From: an uncultured Bacteroidales bacterium
GTDB taxonomy: Bacteria; Bacteroidota; Bacteroidia; Bacteroidales; P3
Length of the DNA: 64,000 nucleotides
Reading direction: 5' to 3'
NCBI GenBank assembly: GCA_900315935.1
Contig: ONBB01000002.1
Span: 62,001 to 126,000 of the forward strand
Part shown: in pieces, positions 52,577 through 60,800 of the stretch
How the letters are laid out: every line of letters starts with the position of its first letter
Position numbering within the stretch: the stretch's first letter is position 1
Program-made: the position numbers and the translations under genes
The notes under the pieces: generated by a model
Seen by the model: only the letters and a program-made list of their open reading frames with translations
The model's database searches: none
What the model was told of the DNA's origin: nothing

Positions 52577-53188
52577 ATGGAAGACAAAGAATTGAAACAA
52601 CTGATAGACGCCAAGCGCGCCACCGAGGCCAACCGCCGGCGGCAGGAGCAGCTGGCGCGGATGATTGAGGCCGAGGGCGCGCCGAAGAGCCGCCGCCTGT
52701 GGCCGATATGGGCCGGGGGCATAGCCGCCAGCATCGTTCTGGGACTGATAACACTGCCCGTGCTGATGCGCAGCGAGGCCACGGAGCCCACACTGATAGC
52801 ACAGACTGAAGTGCCCGCCGTGGCGGAGGAGGATCCGGTGATTGAGGAACCCGCCCCTGCCCCACAGTCCAAACCGGGCACCGCCACACGCACACGCCGT
52901 GCAGCGACAGCAAAGCCCATCGCCCTAAAGGAAGAGGCGGAAGAAAGCGAGTCCACGTCGGAAATGTTGCCAGAAAGCACACCCACCGTAATCGAGGAAA
53001 CTGTCAGCGCACCGGCCGAAGCCCCCACACCGGCCGCACCATCGAAGCCACGCATCCACCGCCGCACCAGCACCCGCATGGTCAGCGTGCAGGAGGCGCG
53101 GCGCAAGGAGGGCGGCACGGCGAGCCAAATGCTGGCGGACATATTCGGTCCGGAAGAGAGCGCTCCGCTCACACTGAAACTGACATAG
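52577..53188 (+). CDS. Single-pass membrane protein, probable anti-sigma factor
   Basis: A 203-residue protein with a short charged cytosolic N-terminus (about 45 residues), one membrane helix (LWPIWAGGIAASIVLGLITLPVLM) and a Pro/Glu/Thr-rich periplasmic part of low complexity. No classical ZAS or FecR domain can be recognised. The assignment as anti-sigma rests on its position 2 bases after the ECF sigma gene and on its topology. Confidence 0.6.
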   Translation: MEDKELKQLIDAKRATEANRRRQEQLARMIEAEGAPKSRRLWPIWAGGIAASIVLGLITLPVLMRSEATEPTLIAQTEVPAVAEEDPVIEEPAPAPQSKPGTATRTRRAATAKPIALKEEAEESESTSEMLPESTPTVIEETVSAPAEAPTPAAPSKPRIHRRTSTRMVSVQEARRKEGGTASQMLADIFGPEESAPLTLKLT

Positions 53189-53211
53189 CATAATTAATAA
53201 AACAGCATATC

Positions 53212-54456
53212 ATGAAACACATCGTAAGTATCGTGAGCATCGCCCTGCTCCTAACCCTCACCAGCACCACCGCCCAGGCACAGGACCTGTACCAAATCAG
53301 ACAGACACTTGCCCACACCTTCTCGGTCAACGAAATTGAAATCAACAGCGGCTGGGATGTGCGCCTCATCCAAAGCCCCAAAGAGAGTCCCACCCTGCTG
53401 ATGATTACCACCCCATGCGCCGAATTTTTCAAGGAAGGCGCGGAGCCCTCACTGATGGTGGTGGAAAAGTACAAGCGAGGCGGCGGATGGTATAAACTGA
53501 AACCCAACCAATGGATGCCGCGCACCACGCTGGTGGAAATCTACACCTCGGAGCCTATCGACCGTATCGAGCTCCACAAAGGAGCCCGCCTCACCATCCA
53601 ACGCTTCGACTTCGACTCCACCAAACTCGACATCACCATCGACAGCGGCGCCACGCTCATCATTGACACACTCGACAATCGCGGCACCACCTGTATCGAT
53701 GTGTACAACGGCACCCTCGACCTGCGCCGTATCCGTGGCCGGGAGCTCAACATTCTGACCTACGGCACATGCAATGTTACGGAAGGCGACGTACAGACCA
53801 CAATTCCCCACACGAAAGAGCCAGGCAAAGAATGGAAGTTCAGAAGCATCTTCTTAAACCTGGGGATGGACCTGTCCATGCCACTGTGGAACGGCAGCAG
53901 CCACTATGGCTCACCCTACAACACCGACATCGCCTTTAGCACCCACATTAAACTAACTTCCAATGACATGGAAATCCACCGCCGCCTTGCTTGGAACTTC
54001 GGCCTCGACGTCAGCGCCAACATACTGCAACTCGACAACGTGGTGAAGACCGAAAGCAGCCGCCTGGTGCTCGACCCCAGCCACGGCGCCACTCCGCCAC
54101 GCCAATCCCTCTACTACTGGACCGTCGGCATACCCTTCACCCTGAAGTACAACCTTGGCAATTGGGGCAGCCCATATTCAGGCACCCCTATCCGCACCTT
54201 CTATGCCACCCTCACCCCCACCCTTAATTTCAAGCCCCGCCTCGTAACCCAGAGCCTCGACGAAGACAACAGCTGGAGCATCGAACGTGAGCGGGTCGAC
54301 ATCCTCAACCGATTCAACGTCCGCGCCTCCATCGGTTTCGACTGCACCATCGGCGGGCTGCACAGGGTAGAGCTCTTCATAGACCTGCTTCCCACCTTCA
54401 ACGCCGGTGCCGAGGCACCGAAAACGCGCATGATGGGGTTGAGCTACATCTTCTGA
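53212..54456 (+). CDS. GIN-like domain protein with C-terminal barrel
   Basis: A 414-residue exported protein with signal peptide (cut after TTAQAQ). Residues about 30-200 form a right-handed beta-helix-like repeat (LHKGARLTIQRFDFDSTKLDITIDSG...), as in head-GIN/DUF2807 proteins. The C-terminal half (about 210-414) reads as an outer-membrane barrel ending in LSYIF with a terminal Phe. It is the third gene of the ECF sigma cluster and a probable target or sensor of it. Confidence 0.75.
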   Translation: MKHIVSIVSIALLLTLTSTTAQAQDLYQIRQTLAHTFSVNEIEINSGWDVRLIQSPKESPTLLMITTPCAEFFKEGAEPSLMVVEKYKRGGGWYKLKPNQWMPRTTLVEIYTSEPIDRIELHKGARLTIQRFDFDSTKLDITIDSGATLIIDTLDNRGTTCIDVYNGTLDLRRIRGRELNILTYGTCNVTEGDVQTTIPHTKEPGKEWKFRSIFLNLGMDLSMPLWNGSSHYGSPYNTDIAFSTHIKLTSNDMEIHRRLAWNFGLDVSANILQLDNVVKTESSRLVLDPSHGATPPRQSLYYWTVGIPFTLKYNLGNWGSPYSGTPIRTFYATLTPTLNFKPRLVTQSLDEDNSWSIERERVDILNRFNVRASIGFDCTIGGLHRVELFIDLLPTFNAGAEAPKTRMMGLSYIF

Positions 54457-54489
54457 CCACACCAGACCAATTCAAGGCAAATACAAGGA

Positions 54490-54544
54490 CAGCCCTAGGG
54501 GTTCTCTAGGGCTGTTCTTCGTCTGTTCTTCGTCTGTTCTTCGT
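54490..54544 (+). terminator. Hairpin and period-11 repeats after the GIN-like gene
   Basis: CAGCCCTAG (54490-54498) pairs with CTAGGGCTG (54506-54514), a probable terminator. It is followed by three exact copies of CTGTTCTTCGT (54512-54544). The stem is made of two CCCCTA-type period-11 units. Confidence 0.6.
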
Positions 54545-54555
54545 CTTCGACTGCG

Positions 54556-55416
54556 CTAGCGGCTGCCGAAGTGAGACTTCAGGTCGTTGATTTTCTTCTG
54601 TTTGCGGCGGTCCCAGATGGTGGTGATGAGGCGCTTGGTGGAGAGCGGGAAGTCGCTCTTCATCATCCAGTCGTAGTAGGAGGGTTCCTTCTCGAAAACG
54701 GCCTCGACCGATTCGCCTTTATGCTTGCCGAAGTTGAACACCTCGCGGTGCTCCTTGTCGTAGCCGATATGGCCGACGAGGTCGGCCCACTGGCTGTTGG
54801 CCGTGAAGCGGCTGAGGGCGGCAACGTCGTTGACCACGGGCTGGGTGACGCGGCCGGAGCGGTCCTTGTAGTCGACACCCTGGTAGCGGTCGAGCTGCGC
54901 CTTGAGCACCTCGAAGGTGGCCTCGGTGTCGGCGGCGGCGGAGTGGGCGTGCTCGAGCTCCTTGCCGCAGTAGAAGCGGTAGGCGGCCACGAGGGTGCGC
55001 TGCTCCATCTGATGGAAGATATTCTGCACATCGACGCAATGGCGGCACGAGAGGTCGAAGTCGATGCCGGCGCGGAGGAACTCCTCGACCAGCAGCGGCA
55101 CGTCGAACTTGTTGCTGTTGTAGCCCGCAAGGTCGGAGTCGCCGATGTATTCGAGCAAATCCTGTGCCAACTCGGGGAACGAGGGCTTGTCGGCCACATC
55201 GGCATCGGTGATGCCGTGGACGGCGGTGGTCTGCTCGGGGATGTGGACAGTCTGCCCGTTGGCATCCACGGGGCGGATGCGCTCCACGCGGGTGTCGGTC
55301 TGGCCGCCGGGCATCGCCTTGAGGAGGCAGATTTCTACAATGTGGTCGTGTCCGACCTGGACACCTGTGGTCTCAAGGTCGAAGAAAATGAGCGGTTTAG
55401 AAAGATTGAGTTCCAT
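54556..55416 (-). CDS. DnaQ-like 3'-5' exonuclease
   Basis: A 286-residue DEDDh exonuclease related to the epsilon subunit of DNA polymerase III. FFDLETTG (Asp and Glu of motif I), GYNSNKFDVPLL (motif II) and AHSAAADTEATFEVL (His and Asp of motif III) are intact in the first 190 residues. The C-terminal 90 residues contain FGKHKGESVEAVFEKEPSYYDWMM, the form seen in exodeoxyribonuclease X-like C-termini. It degrades single-stranded DNA ends in repair or proofreading. Confidence 0.9.
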   Translation of the reverse strand: MELNLSKPLIFFDLETTGVQVGHDHIVEICLLKAMPGGQTDTRVERIRPVDANGQTVHIPEQTTAVHGITDADVADKPSFPELAQDLLEYIGDSDLAGYNSNKFDVPLLVEEFLRAGIDFDLSCRHCVDVQNIFHQMEQRTLVAAYRFYCGKELEHAHSAAADTEATFEVLKAQLDRYQGVDYKDRSGRVTQPVVNDVAALSRFTANSQWADLVGHIGYDKEHREVFNFGKHKGESVEAVFEKEPSYYDWMMKSDFPLSTKRLITTIWDRRKQKKINDLKSHFGSR

Positions 55417-55421
55417 CTATA

Positions 55422-55895
55422 TCAATAGGCCATCTCGTCGCTGGTGGAGGGGTAGGAGTCGTTGGAGTCGTCATGGCGGCGCTCGTTGGAACGCTGCAGG
55501 GAGATAATGAGGGCGCCGATCATGCGGGTGAGCTCCATGAGGTACTCGCGGGACTGTTCGTAGACCTCGTCGCTGAAGAGGCCGACGGCGTGGGCCACCT
55601 CGGTGAAGACGACGCACTCGCGGATGGCGGTCTTGGACACCTTGAGGTTGTGGTCGAACTGGCTCTTGCTGCGGCTGGAACCCTCGGCAATGTTGAGGGC
55701 GATGTCATAGGCCGAGTGGCAGAAGGAGCCCACCAGGGCGCGGTCGCTCTCGTTGCGGGGATTGGCCAGCTGGTTGCACACCCACGCGGCGTAGTCGGCA
55801 GCCTTGCCATAGACGCGGAGGTCTTCGAAGCGGAAGAAGCTCACGTTGAGTTGCTGTGCAGTGCGGTCGGGGGTCAAGTTGTCGTTTTGTTCCAT
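55422..55895 (-). CDS. Four-helix bundle protein (S23-like)
   Basis: A 157-residue protein matching the four-helix bundle family first found in 23S rRNA intervening sequences: RFEDLRVYGKAADYA, then FCHSAYDIALNIAEGSSRSKSQFDHNLKVSKTAIRECV. The helical core is complete; the C-terminus is a short acidic tail. The family lacks a settled function. It is 5 bases upstream of the exonuclease gene on the same strand. Confidence 0.9.
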   Translation of the reverse strand: MEQNDNLTPDRTAQQLNVSFFRFEDLRVYGKAADYAAWVCNQLANPRNESDRALVGSFCHSAYDIALNIAEGSSRSKSQFDHNLKVSKTAIRECVVFTEVAHAVGLFSDEVYEQSREYLMELTRMIGALIISLQRSNERRHDDSNDSYPSTSDEMAY

Positions 55896-55940
55896 GGTAC
55901 GTAATGGTGTTAATGAATACTATGTTTTTGTGTTTAAGGA

Positions 55941-56924
55941 TTATACTATCTCGGCGAAGTATTTCATAAACTGGGTGCGCATGGCCACCGAAGCCTTCTC
56001 GTTGGGCTGCACGGCCAGTTTGCCGCGGAAGCTGTCGATGCTTTCGTAGCCCTTCTTCTGCATCCACTGCTGGAGGCCGTCGTTGAGCTGGCGCAGGGTG
56101 TCGATGCCGTTGCGGTAGAGGCAGCTGACCACCTGCACCGAGTTGGCGCCGGCCAGGAGCATCTTGACCACATCGTCGGCGGTGTAGACGCCGGTCGAGG
56201 CCGAGATGTCGCAGCGCATCTTCTTGCTGAGTATGGCCACCCAGCGGAGCGTGTTGTATATCTCGTCGGGGTTGCTCAGGTAGGAGGCATTTTTGAGGCT
56301 TTCGGTCTCGATGTCGATATCCATCTGCACACTCTTGTTGAAGAGCGTAACGCCCTGGATGCCCATCCAGCTCAACTGCTGCATCTGCTTGGCCATGTCG
56401 GTGAAGTAGGTGCCCACCTTGATGCTGATGGGGATGGAGATGGACTTCTTGAGGGTGTTGATTACCTGGGCGAAGGTGCGCTCCACATCGTCGGCCGAGA
56501 GCGAGCTCTCGTAGGGCAGGATGGCCATGTTGAGCTCCAGCGCGTCGCAGCCGGCTTCCTGGAACTTGACGGCATAGGTGAGCCAGTTCTCGTAGGAGAA
56601 GCAGTTGATGCTGCCGATGACGGGGATGGTGAGGCGCTGCTTGGCCTCGCGGATGGTCTGGAAATGGCGGTTCAGCGAGTCGTCGGCCACATGCTGGGCG
56701 ATGTACTCATAGCTGTCGCCATAGTTGTCGGTGGGGGCCACAATGTGGGTGTTGCGCTTGATATCGTAGATGATTTGCTCCTCGAAGACGCTCTTGAGCA
56801 CCACAGCGCCGGCGCCGGCGCGCTCCATCTCGACCATCTTGTCCACATCGGCGGTCAGACCGCAGCTTCCCACCATGATGGGACTCTTCATCTCGAGGCC
56901 CAAATATTTAGTTTTTGTGTCCAT
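55941..56924 (-). CDS. Dihydroorotate dehydrogenase-like protein
   Basis: A 327-residue FMN-type TIM barrel resembling PyrD. LEMKSPIMVGSCGLTADVDKM and AGAGAVVLKSVFEEQI match the DHOD-like subgroup. However, the start lacks the usual NPV.LASG, and the catalytic Cys/Ser loop (ELNMAILPYESS) differs from ELNxSCPN of true DHOD. So it is probably not the pyrimidine enzyme; its substrate is unknown. Promoter at 56947. Confidence 0.75.
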   Translation of the reverse strand: MDTKTKYLGLEMKSPIMVGSCGLTADVDKMVEMERAGAGAVVLKSVFEEQIIYDIKRNTHIVAPTDNYGDSYEYIAQHVADDSLNRHFQTIREAKQRLTIPVIGSINCFSYENWLTYAVKFQEAGCDALELNMAILPYESSLSADDVERTFAQVINTLKKSISIPISIKVGTYFTDMAKQMQQLSWMGIQGVTLFNKSVQMDIDIETESLKNASYLSNPDEIYNTLRWVAILSKKMRCDISASTGVYTADDVVKMLLAGANSVQVVSCLYRNGIDTLRQLNDGLQQWMQKKGYESIDSFRGKLAVQPNEKASVAMRTQFMKYFAEIV

Positions 56925-56946
56925 AGCAGTATATTTTTTGACACTG

Positions 56947-56954
56947 CAAAGATA
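56947..56954 (-). promoter_or_regulatory. -7 box of the DHOD-like gene
   Basis: TATCTTTG on the minus strand, 22 bases before the start codon. The -33 position holds only an A/T run. Confidence 0.6.
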
Positions 56955-57113
56955 TGTAAAATATAATTATGAAAAAAAAAAATCTTGCATAGCATGCTCC
57001 CAACAGCACACAAATCACTAATTATCAACAAAAAACATTTTGCATATTTTTTTTCAAACCGCCCTGTGGGAAAATATTTTTCAACTTTCAACCTCTGTTT
57101 TTCATTTTTTTCG

Positions 57114-57121
57114 TACTTTTG
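57114..57121 (+). promoter_or_regulatory. -7 box of the TPR protein gene
   Basis: TACTTTTG followed by C fits TAnnTTTG and lies 48 bases before the start at 57170. The rest of the gap (56955-57113) is AT-rich without a gene. Confidence 0.55.
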
Positions 57122-57169
57122 CATTTCCAATTTCACACCACAACGCAACGAAAAAAACAGCATAAAATA

Positions 57170-57850
57170 ATGGAAAAGCAACTCGAAGAGAAAAACACCG
57201 AAATGGGTAACGTCATTACCCGTACCGAAGAATTCATCCAGAAGAACCAGAAAATCATCATCGGCGTCGCCGTGGCCATCCTGCTTGTGGCGCTGGCCAT
57301 CTTTGGCTACTACAAGTGGTACAAGCAGCCCCGCGAGGCCCGCGCCTCCGCCGAGTTGTTCGCCGCCGAGCAGTACTTCCTGAGCGGCGAGTACCAGAAG
57401 GCCCTCGAGGGCGACGACACCCACCGCGGCCTCCTCTCGGTCATCGACAGCTACGGCTCCACCAAGGCCGGCAACCTGGCCAAATACTATGCCGGCATTG
57501 CCAACCTCCAGCTCGGCAACTACGCCGAGGCCGACAAGTGGCTGGGCAAATACAAAGGCAACGACCTCTTCACCAAAGCCATCGCCGTCATGGGCCAGGC
57601 CGACGCCCTCATGGAGCAGGGCAAGACCGCCGATGCCGCCAAGAAATATGTCGACGCCGCCAAGGCCGGCGACAACGCCGTTACCGCCCCCGCCGCCCTC
57701 TTCAAAGCCGGCGTGGCCTACATCATGCTGGGCGACAACAAGAAAGCAGCCGACTGCCTGAAGCAGATTCGCACCAAGTACCCCGAAAGCACCGAGGCCC
57801 AGAGCCCCGACACCGACAAGATGCTCGCCGTGGCCGAAGCCGCCATGTAA
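57170..57850 (+). CDS. Tetratricopeptide repeat membrane protein (YfgM-like)
   Basis: About 226 residues from the ATG at 57170. A cytosolic start of some 30 residues, one membrane helix (IIIGVAVAILLVALAIFGYY, near 28-47) and a periplasmic domain of helical TPR-like repeats (about 60-220, with AxYY-type and YAGIANLQLGNYAEA repeats). The plan is that of YfgM, which binds the Sec translocon and passes proteins to periplasmic chaperones. A terminator follows. Confidence 0.8.
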   Translation: MEKQLEEKNTEMGNVITRTEEFIQKNQKIIIGVAVAILLVALAIFGYYKWYKQPREARASAELFAAEQYFLSGEYQKALEGDDTHRGLLSVIDSYGSTKAGNLAKYYAGIANLQLGNYAEADKWLGKYKGNDLFTKAIAVMGQADALMEQGKTADAAKKYVDAAKAGDNAVTAPAALFKAGVAYIMLGDNKKAADCLKQIRTKYPESTEAQSPDTDKMLAVAEAAM

Positions 57851-57874
57851 AAGTCTATTATTTTCAACCAATAC

Positions 57875-57904
57875 GGGAAAGACGTCTTTCGGGGCGTCTT
57901 TCCC
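57875..57904 (+). terminator. Intrinsic terminator after the TPR gene
   Basis: GGGAAAGACG (57875-57884) pairs with CGTCTTTCCC (57895-57904), followed by TTTTTT. Confidence 0.9.
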
Positions 57905-57929
57905 TTTTTTAAAGAAGACTCACAATTAT

Positions 57930-57960
57930 TTTGCCATATCAAAAAATATGTGTATTTTTG
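57930..57960 (+). promoter_or_regulatory. Promoter of the antitoxin gene
   Basis: TTTG (57930-57933), 19 bases, TATTTTTG (57953-57960): exact consensus, 21 bases before the ATG. Confidence 0.75.
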
Positions 57961-57981
57961 CAAATTGAAAAAACGAAAAAC

Positions 57982-58236
57982 ATGGAAGGAAGAACAACCG
58001 CGAACGGAAAATCGTCCGAACGTTATTCACAGATAGCGCAGTTAGAGTTGATGAACGCTGCGGCCAACGTTACCTCTCAAGCCGACCTCGATGCTCTACG
58101 GCTCACCCTTTCGCTTTTTTTCGCCGAAAGGGCACAAAAAGCCATCGACAAGATGTGGGATGAAGGTACCTTTGACCAAAGCAAACTGGACGAACTGCGC
58201 GGGCAACACCTACGCACACCCTACAAAACACTCTGA
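57982..58236 (+). CDS. Probable antitoxin of a PIN-type toxin pair
   Basis: An 84-residue protein, start chosen at 57982 below the promoter. The C-terminal half (LFFAERAQKAIDKMWDEGTFDQSKLDELRGQHLRTPY) is typical of small Bacteroidales proteins encoded before a PIN-domain toxin gene. The N-terminal part is helical, possibly a DNA- or partner-binding region. The toxin gene 2 bases downstream is broken, so this antitoxin is an orphan. Confidence 0.75.
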   Translation: MEGRTTANGKSSERYSQIAQLELMNAAANVTSQADLDALRLTLSLFFAERAQKAIDKMWDEGTFDQSKLDELRGQHLRTPYKTL

Positions 58237-58238
58237 CG

Positions 58239-58488
58239 ATGCGCTACGTTGTCCTTGACACCAACTGCCTCATCCAAGCCCTACCCTCTCGCAGCCATTA
58301 TCACCGCATCTGGATTCCACTTGCTCTGCGATACGGACAAAGATGATGACAAGTTCGTCGACTGCGCCATTACGGCAGGCGCCGACTATATTGTAACCGA
58401 GGACTCCCACTTCAATATCCTGAAGCAGATTCCTTTCCCTAGACTCAATGTGCTGACCCTCGACGAATTCAACGCAACACTCCAATAG
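58239..58488 (+). pseudogene. PIN-domain toxin, broken by a deletion and frameshift
   Basis: The ATG at 58239 opens MRYVVLDTNCLIQALPSRS, with the first PIN acid (DTN), but stops after some 36 codons. The end of the domain (DTDKDDDKFVDCAITAGADYIVTEDSHFN, with acidic site residues) is read in another frame from about 58312 to 58488. The middle, about 60 residues in intact relatives, is absent. Both catalytic ends are present but not joined in one frame, so no active RNase is expected. Confidence 0.85.
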
Positions 58489-58490
58489 AA

Positions 58491-58516
58491 AAAGACGCCC
58501 TGCTCAAGGCGTCTTT
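58491..58516 (+). terminator. Terminator after the toxin pseudogene
   Basis: AAAGACGCC (58491-58499) pairs with GGCGTCTTT (58508-58516), then CCTTTT. Confidence 0.8.
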
Positions 58517-58543
58517 CCTTTTGGTGTGCTGCTAGCGGCGGGT

Positions 58544-59227
58544 CTAGCCGAGCATCTGCTCCAGTTCGGCCACCATGTTCTCGGCGCCGGCGAAGATTTC
58601 GCTGATGCGCGAGGCGGCCATGTAGGCCGGCGTGGTGATGACCTTGCAGTTGGGGTCGGTGCATACGTCGGTGGGGCCGCAGGCCTGCACCTGTGCGCCG
58701 AAGCCGCGTGCCACCTCGGAGGCCTGGTTGTCGTCGGGGCCGAGGGTGAGGCGCACCTCGTAGCGGCCCAGCACCTTGGCCAGCACCATGGGGGCGATGC
58801 ACATGGCCACGACGGGTTTCTTGGCGCGGTAGGTCTCGAGGATGGCGTCGGTTACCAGGTCGACCACCTCCATGCGGGGGCCGTCGAAGGCGAAGGTGCT
58901 CAGGTTGCGTGCGGCACCCATGCCGCCCGGCAGGGCCAGGGCGTCGTAGTCCTCGGGGCGGTACTGCTCCAGGGGGAGCAGGTTGCCGCGGGCGATGCGG
59001 GCGCTCTCGACGAAGATGTCGCGCTGCTCGATGTCGACCAGCGTGCCCTCGTCCTCCTCGTCGTCCACGACGTCGACGTGGGGCACCACCTCGAACATCC
59101 CTTCCGGCGCGAAGCACTGGTACTGCCAGCCGCGGCGGTCGATGGCCAGCAGCAGACCGAGGCTCTCCTGCAGCTCGCTGCCGTCGCGGTTGCCGCAACC
59201 GCTCAAAATCACTGCTATCTTTTTCAT
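58544..59227 (-). CDS. elbB: ElbB-type glyoxalase (DJ-1/PfpI-like)
   Basis: A 227-residue protein of the class I glutamine amidotransferase-like (DJ-1/PfpI) fold. AVILSGCGNRDGSE at the start, ALPGGMGAARNLSTFA, and AMCIAPMVLAK with the nucleophile-elbow Cys are typical of ElbB (isoprenoid biosynthesis protein with amidotransferase-like domain). The family has weak glyoxalase activity on methylglyoxal in known members. It lies downstream of the lyase gene's start on the same strand, separated by a period-9 repeat. Confidence 0.9.
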   Translation of the reverse strand: MKKIAVILSGCGNRDGSELQESLGLLLAIDRRGWQYQCFAPEGMFEVVPHVDVVDDEEDEGTLVDIEQRDIFVESARIARGNLLPLEQYRPEDYDALALPGGMGAARNLSTFAFDGPRMEVVDLVTDAILETYRAKKPVVAMCIAPMVLAKVLGRYEVRLTLGPDDNQASEVARGFGAQVQACGPTDVCTDPNCKVITTPAYMAASRISEIFAGAENMVAELEQMLG

Positions 59228-59233
59228 AAAAAT

Positions 59234-59278
59234 ATCCGGAAAATCCGGAATACCCGGACTTCCCGGATATTCCGGATT
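59234..59278 (-). repeat. Period-9 tandem array with CCGG cores
   Basis: Five 9-base units (ATCCGGAAA, ATCCGGAAT, ACCCGGACT, TCCCGGATA, TTCCGGATT on the plus strand) fill the gap between the lyase and elbB. They match the arrays at 9760 and 22819 but have CG where those have TA in the middle. Confidence 0.9.
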
Positions 59279-59286
59279 GTTAATAA

Positions 59287-60492
59287 CTATTTACGGCTCT
59301 CTTCGACAGCCTCCTTGATGAGCTGGAAGGTGGCCTCGATGTCGTTGTCGAGACCCATCGAGAAGCGGATCAGGCCCTCGCTCATGCCCATCTCCTTCTG
59401 GATGTCCTCGGGCACCTCGCTGGAGGTGGACTTGCCGCTGTTGCTGAAGAGGGTCTTGAAGTAGCCCAGCGAGACGGCCAGGTAGCCCACGCCCTTCTGC
59501 TGCATGATTTCCATGATCTTGCTGGCGCTGTCGGCAGTGCCCATGTCGATGCTAATCATGCCGCCGAAGCCGTAGCCCTCGTTCATCATCGAGCAGAAGA
59601 GCTCGTAGTCGGGATGCTCGGGCAGGCCGGGATAATTATATTTGAAGCCCACCTCTTTGAAGCGCTTGGCCAGGTACATGGCGTTCTCGCCGTGCTTCTT
59701 CATGCGGATGTGCAGCGTGTGGAGGTTCTTGTTGATGGAGGCCGAACGCATCGGGTCGAGCACCGGGCCGAGCAGCATGCAGGTGCCGTCGTTGACGTCG
59801 ATGAGGCTGTTGATATATTCGGCGCTGCCGCAGATGGCACCGGCCACGCAGTCGTTGGTGCCGTTGATGTACTTGGTCATCGAGTAGATGGTAACATCGG
59901 CACCCAGGCGGCAGGGGCTGAAAATCATCGGGGTGAAGGTGTTGTCGACCAGCAGCTTGGCACCGGCGGCATGGGCCATCTTGCTCAGCTCGGGGATGTT
60001 GGCGATGCGGAGCAGGGGGTTGTTCATCGTCTCGGTGTAGACCACCTTGGTGTTGGGGTGCTCGGCGAGGGCCTTCTTCACCTCGTCGAGGTTCTGCATG
60101 TTGACGAAGGTAACGCCGACGCCGTAGCGCTTGATCCAGTTGTTGAGGAAAGCGAAAGTGCCGCCGTAGGTGGTCATCGAGGCCACGATATGGTCGCCGC
60201 ACTTCACCTCATGCAGCAGCGCGCTGGTGATGGCGCCCAGACCCGAGCCGGTAACCCAGGCAGCCTCGGTGCCTTCCATGGCGGCCAGGTTCTGGCAGAG
60301 GGCCAGGTTCGAGGGATTCCAGTGGCGGCTGTAGAGGAAGTAGCCCTCGGTCTCGCCGTGGAAAGTGTCGGTCATCAGGTGGGCCTTCGGGAAGGTGAAG
60401 GTAGCGCTGTCGCAGATGGCGGGGTTCACACCGCGGTTGGCATCGCGTCCGTCGACGCGCTGAATTGCAGTTGCAGGGTCAAATTTACTCAT
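59287..60492 (-). CDS. PLP-dependent Cys/Met metabolism lyase (methionine gamma-lyase-like)
   Basis: About 401 residues from the Met of MSKFDPATA at 60492, downstream of the promoter; a longer reading is rejected. It is a fold-type I enzyme of the cystathionine gamma-synthase/lyase group. GSGLGAITSAL binds the phosphate, LVDNTFTP holds the Asp for the pyridine N, and SMTKYINGTND has the Schiff-base Lys. The sequence best fits methionine gamma-lyase or O-acetylhomoserine-type aminocarboxypropyltransferase; the exact reaction is not settled. FTFPKAH near the start and a Cys-containing DCVAGAICG loop are notable. Confidence 0.9.
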   Translation of the reverse strand: MSKFDPATAIQRVDGRDANRGVNPAICDSATFTFPKAHLMTDTFHGETEGYFLYSRHWNPSNLALCQNLAAMEGTEAAWVTGSGLGAITSALLHEVKCGDHIVASMTTYGGTFAFLNNWIKRYGVGVTFVNMQNLDEVKKALAEHPNTKVVYTETMNNPLLRIANIPELSKMAHAAGAKLLVDNTFTPMIFSPCRLGADVTIYSMTKYINGTNDCVAGAICGSAEYINSLIDVNDGTCMLLGPVLDPMRSASINKNLHTLHIRMKKHGENAMYLAKRFKEVGFKYNYPGLPEHPDYELFCSMMNEGYGFGGMISIDMGTADSASKIMEIMQQKGVGYLAVSLGYFKTLFSNSGKSTSSEVPEDIQKEMGMSEGLIRFSMGLDNDIEATFQLIKEAVEESRK

Positions 60493-60538
60493 TGTTATTC
60501 TGTTTTTTAGATTTATTTTTTTTATCTTTTTCAGCCTG

Positions 60539-60569
60539 CAAAAATACAAAACTTGACCGACATGGCCAA
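60539..60569 (-). promoter_or_regulatory. Promoter of the lyase gene
   Basis: Minus strand TTTG (60566-60569), 19 bases, TATTTTTG (60539-60546), the full consensus, 46 bases before the start codon. Confidence 0.8.
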
Positions 60570-60664
60570 ATATTCTTTTCAACAAAACACAACACGCTAA
60601 AACACACATACTTATACACCTCCCTACCACAATATGGTACCATAAGCTTCCATATCCTTCCAGT

Positions 60665-60708
60665 GCCCTAGTATTCCCCTACCGTTCCCCTACCGTCCCC
60701 CTACCCTT
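60665..60708 (+). repeat. Period-11 tandem array (CCCCTAnnnnn), four units
   Basis: GCCCTAGTATT, CCCCTACCGTT, CCCCTACCGTC and CCCCTACCCTT at 11-base spacing, between the lyase promoter and the terminator of the surface-protein gene. The rest of this gap shows nothing coding. Confidence 0.85.
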
Positions 60709-60723
60709 TCGGGGCAAAAAAGT

Positions 60724-60778
60724 GCCCAACCGGCAGCCCGCCGGTGGTCGATGACCACGCGGGCGCTGCCGGTTGGGT
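60724..60778 (-). terminator. Strong terminator of the surface-protein gene
   Basis: GCCCAACCGGCAGC (60724-60737) pairs with GCTGCCGGTTGGGT (60765-60778), with a further inner stem. On the minus strand a run of T follows. Confidence 0.9.
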
Positions 60779-60800
60779 GTTCAGATTTGGTCTACTGGTT

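Noticed and set aside
55941-56924. True pyrD of pyrimidine synthesis
   Set aside because: The catalytic loop lacks the SCPN pattern and the N-terminal motif differs; called DHOD-like only.
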